In this document: in pieces, positions 63,453-64,000 of the stretch | Layout of the letters: every line of letters begins with the position of its first letter | Position numbering within the stretch: position 1 is the stretch's first letter | Source: Flavobacterium tructae | Lineage (GTDB): Bacteria > Bacteroidota > Bacteroidia > Flavobacteriales > Flavobacteriaceae | Assembly: GCF_002217475.1 (NCBI RefSeq) | Contig: NZ_MUHH01000017.1 | Coordinates: 110,999 to 174,998 of the forward strand | DNA length: 64,000 nt | Reading direction: 5' to 3' | Program-made: the position numbers and the translations under genes | The notes under the pieces: generated by a model | Databases searched by the model: none | Told to the model about the DNA's origin: nothing | Seen by the model: the letters and a program-made list of their open reading frames with translations, nothing else

Positions 63453-63592
63453 CTTTTTTACAGTTAGAGTTTTTATTATGGTTTGACGCGTGATGAAGAG
63501 GAGGGATCAATAGTTTTTAAGCCATAAAATCCATAAAAGATGAAACTAAGAATTTTCTTCTAATTTTAAACGATTAAATCAGCAACAAAAGA

Positions 63593-63600
63593 TATATTTG
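63593..63600 (+). promoter_or_regulatory. -7 box of XRE gene
   Basis: TATATTTG fits TAnnTTTG, 28 bp upstream of the ATG at 63628. Confidence 0.6.
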
Positions 63601-63627
63601 TAGTATATTCGCTTCAAAAATAATAAA

Positions 63628-63975
63628 ATGACTTTTGGTACAAAGCTGCAAAAATTAAGAGGAGAAAAAAGAATGTCGCAAAAGGAGATTTCGACTATTT
63701 TGAAAGTTTCACAAACGATTTATGGAAAATGGGAAAGCGATATCTTTTATCCAACGTATAAAAACTTAAAGAAAATAGCCGCTTTATATAAGATTAGTGT
63801 AGATAGGCTGGTAGACGTTAAAGACAAAAGAAAAGCGGGGAAGATTCTAATTTCAGATAATCTGACCGCAGATCCGGTATCTTTCATTACCATATTTAAA
63901 CTTCTGAAAAGAATAGAAAAGACCGTTTTATTGATCGAAAGGCAAACAGAGATCCCGGAGAAAGAAGGAGAATGA
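63628..63975 (+). CDS. XRE-family transcriptional regulator
   Basis: A 115-residue protein with an N-terminal Cro/C1-type helix-turn-helix (about 5-60: TKLQKLRGEKRMSQKEIST, then VSQTIYGKWESDIFYPTYKN) and a C-terminal part that ends in a helix rich in Leu, Ile and Glu (LLKRIEKTVLLIERQ), likely for dimerisation. Its targets are unknown. It ends 25 bases before the window edge, so its operon context cannot be seen. Confidence 0.85.
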   Translation: MTFGTKLQKLRGEKRMSQKEISTILKVSQTIYGKWESDIFYPTYKNLKKIAALYKISVDRLVDVKDKRKAGKILISDNLTADPVSFITIFKLLKRIEKTVLLIERQTEIPEKEGE

Positions 63976-64000
63976 AAAAGTATTGTTTAATTTTAGAAAT

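Overview
This AT-rich window looks like a chromosome segment of a Flavobacterium-like member of the Bacteroidota. The support is indirect but consistent: type IX secretion (T9SS) C-terminal sorting domains, a TonB-dependent receptor paired with a DUF5689 lipoprotein, DUF3078 and DUF2480 proteins, Bacteroidota-type promoters (TAnnTTTG) and little use of Shine-Dalgarno sequences. No rRNA or CRISPR array is present. Three tRNA genes were found: one Leu(CAA) and two identical tandem Asn(GTT).

Layout. Positions 1-4100 hold housekeeping genes (superoxide dismutase, pth, rplY, prs). Positions 4344-18570 are an integrated mobilizable element in the 3' end of the tRNA-Leu gene, bounded by a 23-bp direct repeat. 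All its genes lie on the minus strand: tyrosine integrase next to attR, a small helix-turn-helix protein, a VirE-like helicase, a Toprim primase, MobC-like protein, relaxase, coupling ATPase and a TraO-like outer membrane protein. Cargo follows toward attL, including an HNH-like zinc protein beside a YkgJ-type cysteine-cluster protein. Between primase and helicase is a dense array of TAGGTAA motifs that looks like an origin, and just upstream of the MobC gene is an oriT-like hairpin. No full mating-pair apparatus is present, so the element probably borrows one.

Positions 18600-34000 carry an SRPBCC protein, the tRNA-Asn pair, rseP, a small double-glycine-leader peptide cluster with a CPBP protease, an old yellow enzyme, a Gfo/Idh oxidoreductase, an MFS transporter, the TonB receptor/DUF5689 pair and hflX. 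Positions 34000-44800 hold the SUF iron-sulfur locus (sufA, sufB, sufC, sufD, sufS, sufE, DUF59). It is interrupted by a flavin reductase gene, by a four-helix-bundle gene flanked by 18-nt direct repeats, and by a divergent serine hydrolase gene.

Positions 46000-59600 contain three large secreted proteins built from shared leucine-rich-repeat modules with T9SS sorting tails. Two of the genes, plus a decayed leader fragment upstream of the third, share a promoter module: a palindrome TTACG-N6-CGTAA exactly 22 bp from a TAnnCTTGCG box. The window ends with a subtilisin lipoprotein, an M1 peptidase and an XRE regulator.

The strongest leads are the iteron array and oriT-like hairpin of the element, its cargo operons with repeated upstream motifs, the shared T9SS/LRR promoter module with its vestigial third copy, the repeat-flanked four-helix-bundle gene inside the suf operon, and the peptide/CPBP cluster.
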